This document shows positions 55,987-64,000 of a DNA stretch of 64,000 nucleotides, piece after piece. The stretch spans positions 2,071,501-2,135,500 of the forward strand of contig NZ_CP072865.1 of the NCBI RefSeq assembly GCF_017948245.1. The letters are read 5' to 3'. A program made the position numbers and the translations under genes. The notes beneath the pieces are model-generated. The model was not told where the DNA came from, searched no databases, and was given only the letters and a program-made list of their open reading frames with translations. The DNA comes from Rhizobium sp. NLR16a (GTDB lineage: Bacteria > Pseudomonadota > Alphaproteobacteria > Rhizobiales > Rhizobiaceae). How positions within the stretch are numbered: the stretch's first letter is position 1; each line of letters begins with the position of its first letter.

Positions 55987-56574
55987 ATGACGCATCGCGA
56001 TCTGACAATTCTGGTGATCGACGAAAATGCCATACGCGCCTCCATCATCGAGGAAGGACTGCGCGAGGCAGGGCATGCGCGCGTCACCGTGGTACATGAG
56101 GTCAACGGCATCGCGCGAACGATCGAAACGCTGATGCCTGACGTGATCATCATCGATATCGAAAATCCCAACCGCGATATGATGGAACATCTGTTCCAGC
56201 TGACGCGCACGGTCAGCCGCCCGATCGCCATGTTTGTCGATCGCTCCGATACGGCGTCGATCGAGGCCGCCGTCGACGCCGGCGTCTCGGCCTATATCGT
56301 CGACGGATTGAAGAAGGAGCGAGTCAAGCCGATCCTCGACATGGCCGTCAGCCGCTTCAATGCCTTCAGCCGGCTGCGGCGCGAACTCGCCGATGCCCGC
56401 TCGGCGCTTGAAGAACGCAAGCTCATCGAGCGCGCCAAGGGCATACTCATGAAAATGCGCGGCCTCTCCGAGGAAGAGGCCTTCGCCCTGCTGCGCCAGA
56501 CGGCAATGAACGAAAAGAAGAAGATGTCGGAGATCGCTCAGAGCGTCGTCACCGCCGCGGGGCTTTTGATGTAA
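55987..56574 (+). CDS. nasT: Nitrate response antiterminator NasT (ANTAR domain)
   Basis: A 195-residue AmiR/NasT-type regulator: an N-terminal pseudo-receiver (LTILVIDENAIRASIIEEGL, DVIIIDIENPNRDMMEHLFQ), a coiled-coil linker, and a C-terminal ANTAR RNA-binding domain (ERKLIERAKGILMKMRGLSE, EEAFALLRQTAMNEKKKMSE). NasT binds two-hairpin leaders and prevents termination when nitrate frees it from NasS. nasS follows by 34 nt and a matching leader lies ahead of the transporter gene at 58372. Very consistent with NasST control. Confidence 0.93.
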   Translation: MTHRDLTILVIDENAIRASIIEEGLREAGHARVTVVHEVNGIARTIETLMPDVIIIDIENPNRDMMEHLFQLTRTVSRPIAMFVDRSDTASIEAAVDAGVSAYIVDGLKKERVKPILDMAVSRFNAFSRLRRELADARSALEERKLIERAKGILMKMRGLSEEEAFALLRQTAMNEKKKMSEIAQSVVTAAGLLM

Positions 56575-56608
56575 TGGCCGATATTGCGAGTTTCCGGAGG
56601 ACACCGGA

Positions 56609-57889
56609 GTGGATATGATGACGAAGACCGCCAATTCCGGCGGGCTGCCCTTGCCCGCACGTGTGAACAACGAAGGCGCGAAGGTGCTGCGGGCGGGGTT
56701 CATTCCGCTTGTCGACGCATCAGTGCTGATTGCGGCGACAGAATTCGGTTTTGCACGGAAAGAAGGCCTGACCCTCGATCTCGTCAAGGACGTTTCCTGG
56801 GCGAATGTTCGCGACCGCCTGGCGTTTCGCCAGTTCGACATCGCCCATATGCTTTCGCCGATGCCGGTCGCTTCGATGCTCGGCCTCGGTTCCAACCCGT
56901 CGCCGACGATCACGCCTTTTTCGTTGGGGCGCGGCGGCAATGCCATCACCCTGTCGGCCCGGCTCTTCGAGAGGATGCGCGAGGACGCCCGCTTGCCGGA
57001 AACGGCAGGCGCGCTCGCCAATGCCTGCGCCCTGGCAAAGACATTGGCGACAATGAAGGCACGCGAAGAGCCGCTGCCGACCTTCGGCGTTACCTATCCC
57101 TTCTCTTCCCATAATTACGAATTCCGTTACTGGCTGGCGGCGGGCGGCATCGATCCCGACAAGGACGTCAAGCTCGTCGTCGTGCCGCCGCCGATGACGT
57201 CCGACGCGTTGGCGGCCGGTGCGATCGACGGGTTCTGTGTAGGCGCCCCGTGGAATATGGTTGCCTCTGAGCGCGGGCTCGGCCGTATCGTCGCCGCCAA
57301 GCAGGATATTTGGCCCTCGGCTCCTGAAAAGGTGATCGGCATGCGGCCGGATTGGGCCGAAAGCCATCCCGAAACCGTTTCCCGATTGATCGTGGCGCTC
57401 GACGCTGCAGCGCGTTGGTGCGACCGCTCGGACAATCACGACGCGTTGGCGGCCGCCCTTGCCGATCCCCGTTACATCGCCGCCCCGGTAAACATCATCC
57501 GCAGCGTTCTCGCCGGCGAATTCAACCTCGATGCCAGGAGCAACCGCCGCGTCATCCCCGATTATTTCCAGTTCCATTCCGGTTTCGCCAACTATCCGAG
57601 GCCGAGCCATGCCCTCTGGATTTACAGCCAGATGATTCGCTGGGGGCAGGCCGAGACCAGCCTCAACAAGGCACGGGCCGCCACCTCCGCCTACCGCCCG
57701 GACCTCTATCGCGCAGCTCTAGGCGACAACAACGCGCCTGTTGACGCCGATATTCGCATCGAAGGCGGCGAAGAGAACGATCGCTTCATGGATGGTCGGA
57801 TCTTCGATCCCGCAGAGCTGCCGGATTATGTCGCGGGCTTTGCCGTCAGGAGTACCCTGCCCTTCTTCACCGGCAACGACGAAAGCTGA
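56609..57889 (+). CDS. nasS: Nitrate sensor NasS
   Basis: A 426-residue NrtA/CmpA-type binding protein. VLRAGFIPLVDASVLIAATE, NAITLSARLFERMRE, TFGVTYPFSSHNYEFRYWLA and WPSAPEKVIGMRPDWAESHP are family blocks. It lacks a signal peptide, so it should be cytoplasmic, as expected for the nitrate-sensing NasS that holds NasT rather than for a transport protein. Start ambiguous: GTG 56609 (GGAGG 8 nt upstream) or ATG 56615/56618; the difference is 2-3 residues. Confidence 0.9.
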   Translation: MDMMTKTANSGGLPLPARVNNEGAKVLRAGFIPLVDASVLIAATEFGFARKEGLTLDLVKDVSWANVRDRLAFRQFDIAHMLSPMPVASMLGLGSNPSPTITPFSLGRGGNAITLSARLFERMREDARLPETAGALANACALAKTLATMKAREEPLPTFGVTYPFSSHNYEFRYWLAAGGIDPDKDVKLVVVPPPMTSDALAAGAIDGFCVGAPWNMVASERGLGRIVAAKQDIWPSAPEKVIGMRPDWAESHPETVSRLIVALDAAARWCDRSDNHDALAAALADPRYIAAPVNIIRSVLAGEFNLDARSNRRVIPDYFQFHSGFANYPRPSHALWIYSQMIRWGQAETSLNKARAATSAYRPDLYRAALGDNNAPVDADIRIEGGEENDRFMDGRIFDPAELPDYVAGFAVRSTLPFFTGNDES

Positions 57890-58047
57890 TGCCAGACCTG
57901 CCTGCACAAAACGCCAGCACGGATCGGCGCTCGCCCTATCGCAACGCACAAAAGATTTGCACTTCTGCCGCTGCTCGAAAAACAGGCAAGGCCAAAATCT
58001 CCCTCGAAGAGCTTTTATTTCAAAGACTTGAGCAACACGTAGAAAAT

Positions 58048-58063
58048 TGGCACGCGGTTTGCA
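58048..58063 (+). promoter_or_regulatory. Sigma54 (RpoN) promoter of the nitrate assimilation operon
   Basis: TGGCACGCGGTTTGCA matches the -24/-12 consensus TGGCAC-N5-TTGCA, with GG and GC spaced by 10 nt. It implies nitrogen-status control through NtrC. A convincing pair of NtrC sites was not identified upstream, only weak TGCAC-type half sites near 57903 and 57958. Confidence 0.85.
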
Positions 58064-58073
58064 TTGCTTGTAT

Positions 58074-58371
58074 TGCACAGATCAACGACGATCGGGGCAA
58101 GGGCACACGCAGGCGCTCATCAAGACACGGGCTACGTTGCGACATGCAAAGCAAACGGTAGTCGATCAAATTTTCGGCAACCCGGTCTTCGGGTTGCTTT
58201 GAGGTAGATAGGCCGGAAGGCCAATGATTGGGCGTCCAACGGCGGACGCCGCCAGCAAAGCCGCTGATCAGGATATTCGCGCGCCTCGTGCAAGCGCGTC
58301 CTGACCAGCGGCTTTTTTGTTTTAACCCCCAGCAATGGATCGGCACGACCTTGTCGGGCCACGGAGAAGCT
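58074..58371 (+). promoter_or_regulatory. ANTAR-type antitermination leader upstream of the nitrate transporter
   Basis: A leader of about 300 nt from the sigma54 start. The hairpin GGCGTCC/GGACGCC (58231-58250) carries hexaloop AACGGC with A at position 1 and G at position 4, the rule for RNA bound by ANTAR proteins. A preceding hairpin GGCC-GGAA-GGCC (about 58211-58222) may be the partner, but its tetraloop departs from the rule. A strong terminator follows at 58257-58319. NasT, encoded just upstream, is the expected ligand. Confidence 0.75.
58257..58319 (+). terminator. Conditional intrinsic terminator of the nitrate leader
   Basis: AAAGCCGCTG and CAGCGGCTTT pair, with inner TCAGGA/TCCTGA and GCGCG arms, followed by a run of T. 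It lies before the transporter gene, so read-through must be regulated. Confidence 0.88.
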
Positions 58372-59613
58372 ATGTCTGCCATTGAGAAAGTGCAGCCCAT
58401 GTCAGCCGGCGAACCAGCCAAAGCACTGTGGATCTCCACTGTGGCCTTCACCCTCTGTTTTGCCGTGTGGACGATCTTCGCGATCATCGGCATCCGCATC
58501 AAACAGGAACTCGGGCTGAACGAGGCCGAGTTCGGCCTGCTGATCGGCACGCCCGTGCTCACAGGTTCGATCGTCCGCATCGTTCTCGGCATCTGGACAG
58601 GGCGTTACGGCGGCCGTCTCGTTTACACGCTGACGATGCTTGCCGCCGCATTGGCGACGTTCCTGCTTTCCTACGCCCACACCTACACGCAGATGCTGAT
58701 CGCCGGCCTCGGTGTCGGTCTCGCCGGCGGCTCCTTCGCAGTCGGCGTCGCCTATGTCTCGCCTTTCTTCCCGGCGGAGAAGCAGGGGACGGCGCTCGGC
58801 ATCTTCGGCGCCGGCAATGTCGGCGCGGCCGTCACCAAATTCGCGGCCCCCTTCGTTCTGCTCGCATGGGGCTGGCAGGCGGTTGCCGAGATCTGGGCCG
58901 TCGGCCTGGCGCTGATGGCAATCGTCTTCTGGTTCACCACATCAGATGACCCGGCCTTCCGGCTGCGCCGCAACCGCGGCGTCGCCTCCAAGAGCCTGGC
59001 CGAGGAATTCGCGCCGCTGCAGAACGTTCAGGTCTGGCGCTTCTCGCTCTATTATTTCTTCGCCTTCGGCGGCTTCGTCGCCCTTTCCTTGTGGCTGCCG
59101 CGCTATCTCGTCGGCGTCTACGGCTTCAACCTGGAAACGGCCGGCATGATCGCGGCCGCCTACTCCATCCCGGGCAGCATCTTCCGCGCCTTCGGCGGCG
59201 TGCTGTCGGACAAGAAGGGCGCGCGCAGCGTCATGTACGCGATGTTTGCCGTGTCGGCTGTGGCCACCCTCATCCTTTCGCTGCCGGCCACAGCGATCAC
59301 TCCGGTCATCTTCATCGTCGTCATCTTCGCGCTCGGCTTCTTCATGAGCCTCGGCAAGGCCGCCGTCTACAAGCACATTCCGGCCTACTACCCCGACAGC
59401 GTCGGCGCCGTCGGCGGCATCGTCGGCATGATGGGCGGGCTCGGCGGCTTCATCCTGCCGATCGCCTTTGGCCTCCTCAAGGATATGACCGGCCTTTGGT
59501 CCAGCTGTTTCCTGCTGCTTTTCGCGATCGTCGCGATCTCGCTCATCTGGATGCACCTGTCCGTCAAGCAATTGTCGCGCGAGGGGCACTCCGCGCCCGT
59601 GGCTGCAACCTGA
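58372..59613 (+). CDS. narK: Nitrate/nitrite transporter of the major facilitator superfamily
   Basis: A 413-residue protein with twelve predicted helices, from ATG 58372 (GGAG 6 nt upstream). Motifs: WTIFAIIGIRIKQELGLNEA, IWTGRYGGRLVYTLTMLAAA, GVGLAGGSFAVGVAYVSPFF, GTALGIFGAGNVGAAVTKFA and GGIVGMMGGLGGFILPIAFG, the last two being nitrate signatures of the NarK/NasA transporter branch. The open frame runs upstream into the leader, but ATG 58372 follows the terminator. First gene of the assimilatory operon. Confidence 0.93.
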   Translation: MSAIEKVQPMSAGEPAKALWISTVAFTLCFAVWTIFAIIGIRIKQELGLNEAEFGLLIGTPVLTGSIVRIVLGIWTGRYGGRLVYTLTMLAAALATFLLSYAHTYTQMLIAGLGVGLAGGSFAVGVAYVSPFFPAEKQGTALGIFGAGNVGAAVTKFAAPFVLLAWGWQAVAEIWAVGLALMAIVFWFTTSDDPAFRLRRNRGVASKSLAEEFAPLQNVQVWRFSLYYFFAFGGFVALSLWLPRYLVGVYGFNLETAGMIAAAYSIPGSIFRAFGGVLSDKKGARSVMYAMFAVSAVATLILSLPATAITPVIFIVVIFALGFFMSLGKAAVYKHIPAYYPDSVGAVGGIVGMMGGLGGFILPIAFGLLKDMTGLWSSCFLLLFAIVAISLIWMHLSVKQLSREGHSAPVAAT

Positions 59614-59629
59614 TCTAAGGACTGTAGAT

Positions 59630-62080
59630 ATGACTGAAAAACTCGTTATCATCGGCAATGGCATGGCGCCCGGGCGCATGCTGGAGCACCTCTTCGAACA
59701 GGCGCCCGGACGCTATGAAGTGACGATCTTCAATGCCGAGCCGCGCGTCAATTACGACCGCATCATGCTGTCGCCGGTTCTCTCCGGGGAAAAGGACTAC
59801 GAGCAGATCATCATTCACGGTGACGGCTGGTATATCAAGCACGGCATCATGCTCTACAAGGGCCACAAGATCGTCAACATCGATCGCGAAGCCAAGACCG
59901 TAACGTCAGACCACGGCGTCACCGAAAGCTACGACAAGCTGGTGATCGCAACCGGTTCGGTGCCCTTCATCATCCCGGTTCCAGGCAAGGATCTGCCGGG
60001 CGTCATCACCTATCGCGATCTCGACGACGTGCAGGCCATGCTGCTTGCCGCCCAGTCGCGCGAAAAGGCCGTCGTCATCGGCGGCGGCCTGCTCGGTCTG
60101 GAAGCGGCGGCCGGCCTTGCCCAGCGCGGCATGGACGTCACCGTCCTGCACGTCATGCCGACGCTGATGGAGCGCCAGCTCGATCCTGCCGCCGGCTATC
60201 TCCTGCAGAAGGCGGTCGAGGAACGCGGCATCAAGGTGATCTGCAAGGCTAACACCAAGGCAATCATCGGCAACGGCAGGGTCGAAGGCATCGAGCTCGA
60301 TGACGGCCGCATCATCCCGGCAACCCTCGTCGTCATGGCCGTCGGCATCCGGCCGAATGTCGGTCTGGCGAAGGACGCCGGTCTTGCGGTCAACCGCGGC
60401 ATCGTCGTCGATGCCGGCATGCAGACCTCTGACGGCGATATCCTGGCGCTCGGCGAATGCGCCGAGGTGGGCGGCATGGTCTACGGCCTCGTCGCGCCGC
60501 TCTATGAAATGGCCCGTATCGCCGCCGCCCATCTCTCGGGCGATCGGTCCCCCGCCTTCGTTCACGCGGACACGCCGACCAAGCTGAAGGTCACCGGCAT
60601 CGAACTCTATTCGCTCGGCGATTTCGCCGACGGCGACGATCGCGAGGAGATCGTGCTGCGCGATGCCAGCGCCGGCGTCTACAAGCGCCTGGTCCTGAAG
60701 GACAACAAGATCATCGGCACCGTGCTCTATGGCGAAACCGCCGACGGCGCGTGGTTCAACGACCTGAAGAAGAAGGCGACCGACATTTCGGAGATGCGCG
60801 AAACGCTGATCTTCGGTCAGGCCTATCAGGGAGGGTCGCCGCTGGACCCTATGGCGGCCGTTGCAGCCTTGCCGGATGACGCGGAAATCTGTGGCTGCAA
60901 CGGCGTATGCAAGGGCAAGATCACCTCGACGATCAAGTCGAAGGGGCTGACGTCGCTCGACGATGTGCGCGCCCATACGAAGGCATCCGCCTCGTGCGGC
61001 TCCTGCACCGGCCTCGTCGAGCAACTGATGGCGCTGACGCTCGGCGACAGCTACAATCCGGCTGCCGTGCAGCCGATGTGCACCTGCACCGAGCTTGGCC
61101 ATGACGACGTTCGCCGGCTGATCAAGGCCAAGGGCCTGAAGAGCATCCCTGCCGTCATGCAGGAGCTGGAATGGAAAACTTCATGCGGCTGCGCCAAATG
61201 TCGGCCGGCGCTCAACTATTACCTCGTCTGCGACTGGCCGGATGAATATGCCGACGACTATCAGTCGCGTTTCATCAACGAGCGCGTCCACGCCAATATC
61301 CAGAAGGACGGCACCTATTCCGTCGTTCCGCGCATGTGGGGCGGCGTCACCAATTCGAACGAGCTGCGCGCTATCGCCGATGTCGTCGACAAGTTCGAGA
61401 TCCCGATGGTGAAGGTGACGGGCGGCCAGCGCATCGACCTGCTCGGCATCGAGAAGGAAGATCTACCCGCCGTCTGGGCCGATCTCGGCAAGGCCGGCTT
61501 CGTCTCGGGCCAGGCCTATGCCAAGGGTCTGCGTACCGTGAAGACCTGTGTGGGATCGGACTGGTGCCGTTTCGGCACCCAGGATTCGACCGGGCTCGGC
61601 ATCCGCATCGAGAAGTTCATGTGGGGCTCCTGGACGCCGGCCAAGCTGAAAATGGCGGTGTCCGGCTGCCCGCGCAACTGCGCGGAAGCAACCTGCAAGG
61701 ATATCGGCGTGATCTGTGTGGATTCCGGTTTCGAGATCCACTTCGCCGGTGCGGCCGGTCTCGACATCAAGGGCACCGAGGTGCTCGGGCTGGTGAAGAC
61801 CGAAGACGAGGCGCTGGAGCATATCGTGGCCCTGACGCAGATGTATCGCGAACAGGCCCGGTACCTCGAGCGCATCTACAAGTGGGCCAAGCGTATCGGC
61901 CTGGAGGAAATCCGCCGGCAGATCATGGGCGATGCCGAAAAGCGCAAAGCCTATTACGACCGCTTCGTCTTCTCCCAGAAATTCGCCCAGGTCGATCCGT
62001 GGTCGGAGCGTGTCTCCGGCAAGGACAAGCACGAGTTCAAGCCGATGGCGACGATCGGCTACCCGCAGGCAGCTGAATAA
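59630..62080 (+). CDS. nirB: Assimilatory nitrite reductase large subunit (NAD(P)H)
   Basis: Reduces nitrite to ammonium with NirD. The 816-residue protein has an FAD/NAD(P)H oxidoreductase N-terminal half (LVIIGNGMAPGRMLEHLFEQ, VVIGGGLLGLEAAAGLAQRG), a central bfd-like [2Fe-2S] motif (EICGCNGVCKG, SASCGSCTGLVEQL) and the siroheme/[4Fe-4S] site (CVGSDWCRFGTQDS, SGCPRNCAEATCKD). All Fe-S cysteines are present. It lies 16 nt after narK and 10 nt before nirD. Confidence 0.97.
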   Translation: MTEKLVIIGNGMAPGRMLEHLFEQAPGRYEVTIFNAEPRVNYDRIMLSPVLSGEKDYEQIIIHGDGWYIKHGIMLYKGHKIVNIDREAKTVTSDHGVTESYDKLVIATGSVPFIIPVPGKDLPGVITYRDLDDVQAMLLAAQSREKAVVIGGGLLGLEAAAGLAQRGMDVTVLHVMPTLMERQLDPAAGYLLQKAVEERGIKVICKANTKAIIGNGRVEGIELDDGRIIPATLVVMAVGIRPNVGLAKDAGLAVNRGIVVDAGMQTSDGDILALGECAEVGGMVYGLVAPLYEMARIAAAHLSGDRSPAFVHADTPTKLKVTGIELYSLGDFADGDDREEIVLRDASAGVYKRLVLKDNKIIGTVLYGETADGAWFNDLKKKATDISEMRETLIFGQAYQGGSPLDPMAAVAALPDDAEICGCNGVCKGKITSTIKSKGLTSLDDVRAHTKASASCGSCTGLVEQLMALTLGDSYNPAAVQPMCTCTELGHDDVRRLIKAKGLKSIPAVMQELEWKTSCGCAKCRPALNYYLVCDWPDEYADDYQSRFINERVHANIQKDGTYSVVPRMWGGVTNSNELRAIADVVDKFEIPMVKVTGGQRIDLLGIEKEDLPAVWADLGKAGFVSGQAYAKGLRTVKTCVGSDWCRFGTQDSTGLGIRIEKFMWGSWTPAKLKMAVSGCPRNCAEATCKDIGVICVDSGFEIHFAGAAGLDIKGTEVLGLVKTEDEALEHIVALTQMYREQARYLERIYKWAKRIGLEEIRRQIMGDAEKRKAYYDRFVFSQKFAQVDPWSERVSGKDKHEFKPMATIGYPQAAE

Positions 62081-62090
62081 GGAGATTGAT

Positions 62091-62435
62091 ATGACCTGGC
62101 CCAATGAAAACTGGCATCCGATCGGTGACATCTCCGATATCCCCTTGCGTGGTGCACGCTGCGTGAAGACACCGCAGGGCAAGATCGCCGTCTTCCGCAC
62201 GGCCGAAAATGAGGTTTTCGCCATCGAGGACCACTGCCCGCACAAGGGCGGTCCGCTCTCGCAAGGGATCGTGCACGCCAAAGCCGTCACCTGCCCTCTG
62301 CACAACTGGGTGATCTCTCTCGAAACCGGCAAGGCGCTCGGCGCCGACGAGGGCGCGGTGCGGATCATCCCGATCCGTAACGAGGACGGCGCTCTCTTCA
62401 TCGCGCTCGAAAGCCTGATGATGGCGGCGGAATAG
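62091..62435 (+). CDS. nirD: Nitrite reductase small subunit (Rieske-type)
   Basis: A 114-residue Rieske [2Fe-2S] protein: CPHKGGPLSQ and CPLHNWVISLETGKALG give the Cys/His ligand pairs. It pairs with NirB. ATG 62091 follows AGGAG; it ends one base before the nasA ATG, so translation is tightly coupled. Confidence 0.96.
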   Translation: MTWPNENWHPIGDISDIPLRGARCVKTPQGKIAVFRTAENEVFAIEDHCPHKGGPLSQGIVHAKAVTCPLHNWVISLETGKALGADEGAVRIIPIRNEDGALFIALESLMMAAE

Positions 62436-64000
62436 ATGACGACAGAGGTCAAGACCACGTGTCCCTATTGTGGCGTCGGCTGCGGCGTCGTCGCCACGGT
62501 CGACGAGGCTGGCGCGGTCAGCGTCAAGGGCGATCCCGAGCATCCGTCGAATTTCGGCCGGCTCTGCTCAAAGGGTTCGGCTCTTGCCGAAACCATCGAT
62601 CTCGACGGCCGGCTTCTCTATCCCGAAATCTCGGGCGAACGCAGCGGCTGGGAGGAGGCGCTCGATCTCGTCGCCCGGCGCTTTTCCGAAACCGTCGCCG
62701 AACACGGGCCGGATTCGGTTGCCTTCTACGTCTCGGGGCAACTGCTGACCGAAGATTATTACATCGCCAACAAGCTGATGAAGGGCTTCATCGGCTCAGC
62801 TAATATCGACACCAATTCCAGGCTCTGCATGTCCTCGTCCGTCGCGGGCCATCGTCGTGCTTTCGGCGCCGATACGGTGCCCGGAACCTATGAGGATATC
62901 GAGCTTGCCGACCTGGTGGTCCTGACCGGCTCCAACCTCGCCTGGTGCCACCCTGTCATCTACCAGCGGCTCGCTGCCGCAAGGGTGGTGCGGCCCAACA
63001 TGCGCATCGTTGTCATCGACCCGCGCCGGACGATGACATGTGATATCGCCGACCTGCATCTCGCAATCCGCCCGGACGGCGACGTCGCGCTGTTCACGGG
63101 ACTGCTTGCGCATCTCGCCACGAGCCCGGCGATCGACCAGAACTATATCGCCGCCCATACGGAAGGCTTCGGCGACGCCTTTGCGGCAGCGGCCGCGCTT
63201 GATATCAACGAGCTCCTGGAACGGACCGGCCTGCCGGCCATGCAGATCCGGGAGTTCTTCCGCCTGTTCGAGACGACTGAGAAGGTTGTCACCTGCTACA
63301 GCCAGGGCGTCAACCAATCCTCCTCCGGCACCGACAAGGTCAATGCCATCCTCAACTGCCACCTCGCGACCGGCCGCATCGGCCGTCCCGGCATGGGGCC
63401 GTTCTCGCTGACCGGCCAGCCCAACGCCATGGGCGGGCGTGAGGTCGGCGGCCTTGCCAATATGCTTGCGGCCCATATGGCGATCGAGAATGCGGATGAC
63501 CGGGACCGCGTGCGACGCTTCTGGAATTCGCCCGTCATTGCCGCAAAGCCCGGTTTGAAAGCGGTCGACATGTTCCGCGCAGTGGCGGACGGGCGCATCA
63601 AGGCGCTCTGGGTGATGGCCACCAATCCTGTTGTGTCGATGCCGGATGCCGACAGCGTCGAAAGCGCGATCGCCGCCTGTCCCTTCGTCGTCGTGTCGGA
63701 CATCCTGAAAGAGACGGATACGACCCGCCACGCCCATGTGCTTTTGCCCTCGCTCGGCTGGGGCGAGAAGAATGGTACCGTCACCAATTCCGAACGCCGC
63801 ATTTCCAGGCAGCGGCCGTTTCTCGACGTCCCGGGCGACGCCAGGGCCGACTGGTGGCAGCTTGCGGAGGTCGGACGCCGCATGGGATTCGGCGCCGCCT
63901 TCAACTTTGACGCGCCGGCGGCAATCTTTGGGGAACATGCCGCGCTTTCCGCCTTCGAAAACAACGGCAGCCGCGACTTCGATATCGGCGTCCACGCCGA
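62436..64000 (+). CDS. nasA: Assimilatory nitrate reductase, molybdopterin subunit (3' end cut by window)
   Basis: The visible 521 residues begin MTTEVKTTCPYCGVGCGVVA, the N-terminal [4Fe-4S] site completed by GRLCSKGSAL. Molybdopterin-binding blocks follow: NSRLCMSSSVAGHRRAFGAD, SNLAWCHPVIYQRLAAARVV, YSQGVNQSSSGTDKVNAILN and GRPGMGPFSLTGQPNAMGGR. It starts directly after nirD, so narK-nirB-nirD-nasA form one operon. Reduction of nitrate to nitrite supplies NirBD. The C-terminal part is outside the window. Confidence 0.95.
   Translation, partial: MTTEVKTTCPYCGVGCGVVATVDEAGAVSVKGDPEHPSNFGRLCSKGSALAETIDLDGRLLYPEISGERSGWEEALDLVARRFSETVAEHGPDSVAFYVSGQLLTEDYYIANKLMKGFIGSANIDTNSRLCMSSSVAGHRRAFGADTVPGTYEDIELADLVVLTGSNLAWCHPVIYQRLAAARVVRPNMRIVVIDPRRTMTCDIADLHLAIRPDGDVALFTGLLAHLATSPAIDQNYIAAHTEGFGDAFAAAAALDINELLERTGLPAMQIREFFRLFETTEKVVTCYSQGVNQSSSGTDKVNAILNCHLATGRIGRPGMGPFSLTGQPNAMGGREVGGLANMLAAHMAIENADDRDRVRRFWNSPVIAAKPGLKAVDMFRAVADGRIKALWVMATNPVVSMPDADSVESAIAACPFVVVSDILKETDTTRHAHVLLPSLGWGEKNGTVTNSERRISRQRPFLDVPGDARADWWQLAEVGRRMGFGAAFNFDAPAAIFGEHAALSAFENNGSRDFDIGVHA

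Overview
The window comes from the chromosome of an alphaproteobacterium of the order Rhizobiales, most likely the genus Rhizobium (R. leguminosarum/R. etli group). This rests on high GC content, a fused SecDF, PopZ, ExoR, NasST control of nitrate assimilation, a RIME-type intergenic palindrome and rhizobial small RNAs. No prophage, transposase, CRISPR array or plasmid gene is visible. The species was judged from gene content and remembered family features, not from a database search.

Layout. Positions 1-3507: trigger factor (cut by the window edge), tRNA-Leu(TAG) and a membrane pair. Positions 3508-5045: a largely non-coding stretch with a small RNA carrying three anti-Shine-Dalgarno loops, followed by two DUF1127 micro-genes. 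Positions 5091-12335: trmFO, a squalene-synthase-like/Mth938-like/SecDF/YajC group and a DUF815 ATPase. Positions 12427-27827: one long minus-strand housekeeping run (nlpD-like, pcm, surE, serS, tatCBA, scpB, scpA, nagZ, a large SPOR protein, argS, dgt) for envelope, export, chromosome segregation and translation. Positions 28050-37403: erpA, xthA, exoR, a FadL-type porin, valS, popZ and a second isoaspartyl methyltransferase. Positions 37594-45335: an accessory stretch of small genes (membrane micro-proteins, secreted proteins, a lipoprotein, CsbD, two iron-permease-like proteins) with tRNA-Cys and tRNA-Asn; several have GGAAC-type promoters suggesting general stress control. Positions 45528-55901: glycerate kinase, an epimerase, a lytic transglycosylase, a 1-Cys peroxiredoxin and a complete sugar ABC operon divergent from its LacI-type regulator. 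Positions 55987-64000: nitrate assimilation (nasT, nasS, a sigma54 promoter and antitermination leader, narK-type transporter, nirB, nirD, nasA cut by the edge).

How the parts work together. In the nitrate locus NasS should sense nitrate and release NasT, which would read the hairpins between 58074 and 58371 and prevent termination ahead of the transporter and reductase genes. The sugar operon should be repressed by LacI binding the two palindromes in the shared promoter region. The most unusual part is 3830-4617: a small RNA with CCTCC loops upstream of a DUF1127 gene whose own 3' UTR has another such loop. That arrangement resembles the cuckoo RNA/DUF1127 partnership described in other alphaproteobacteria.
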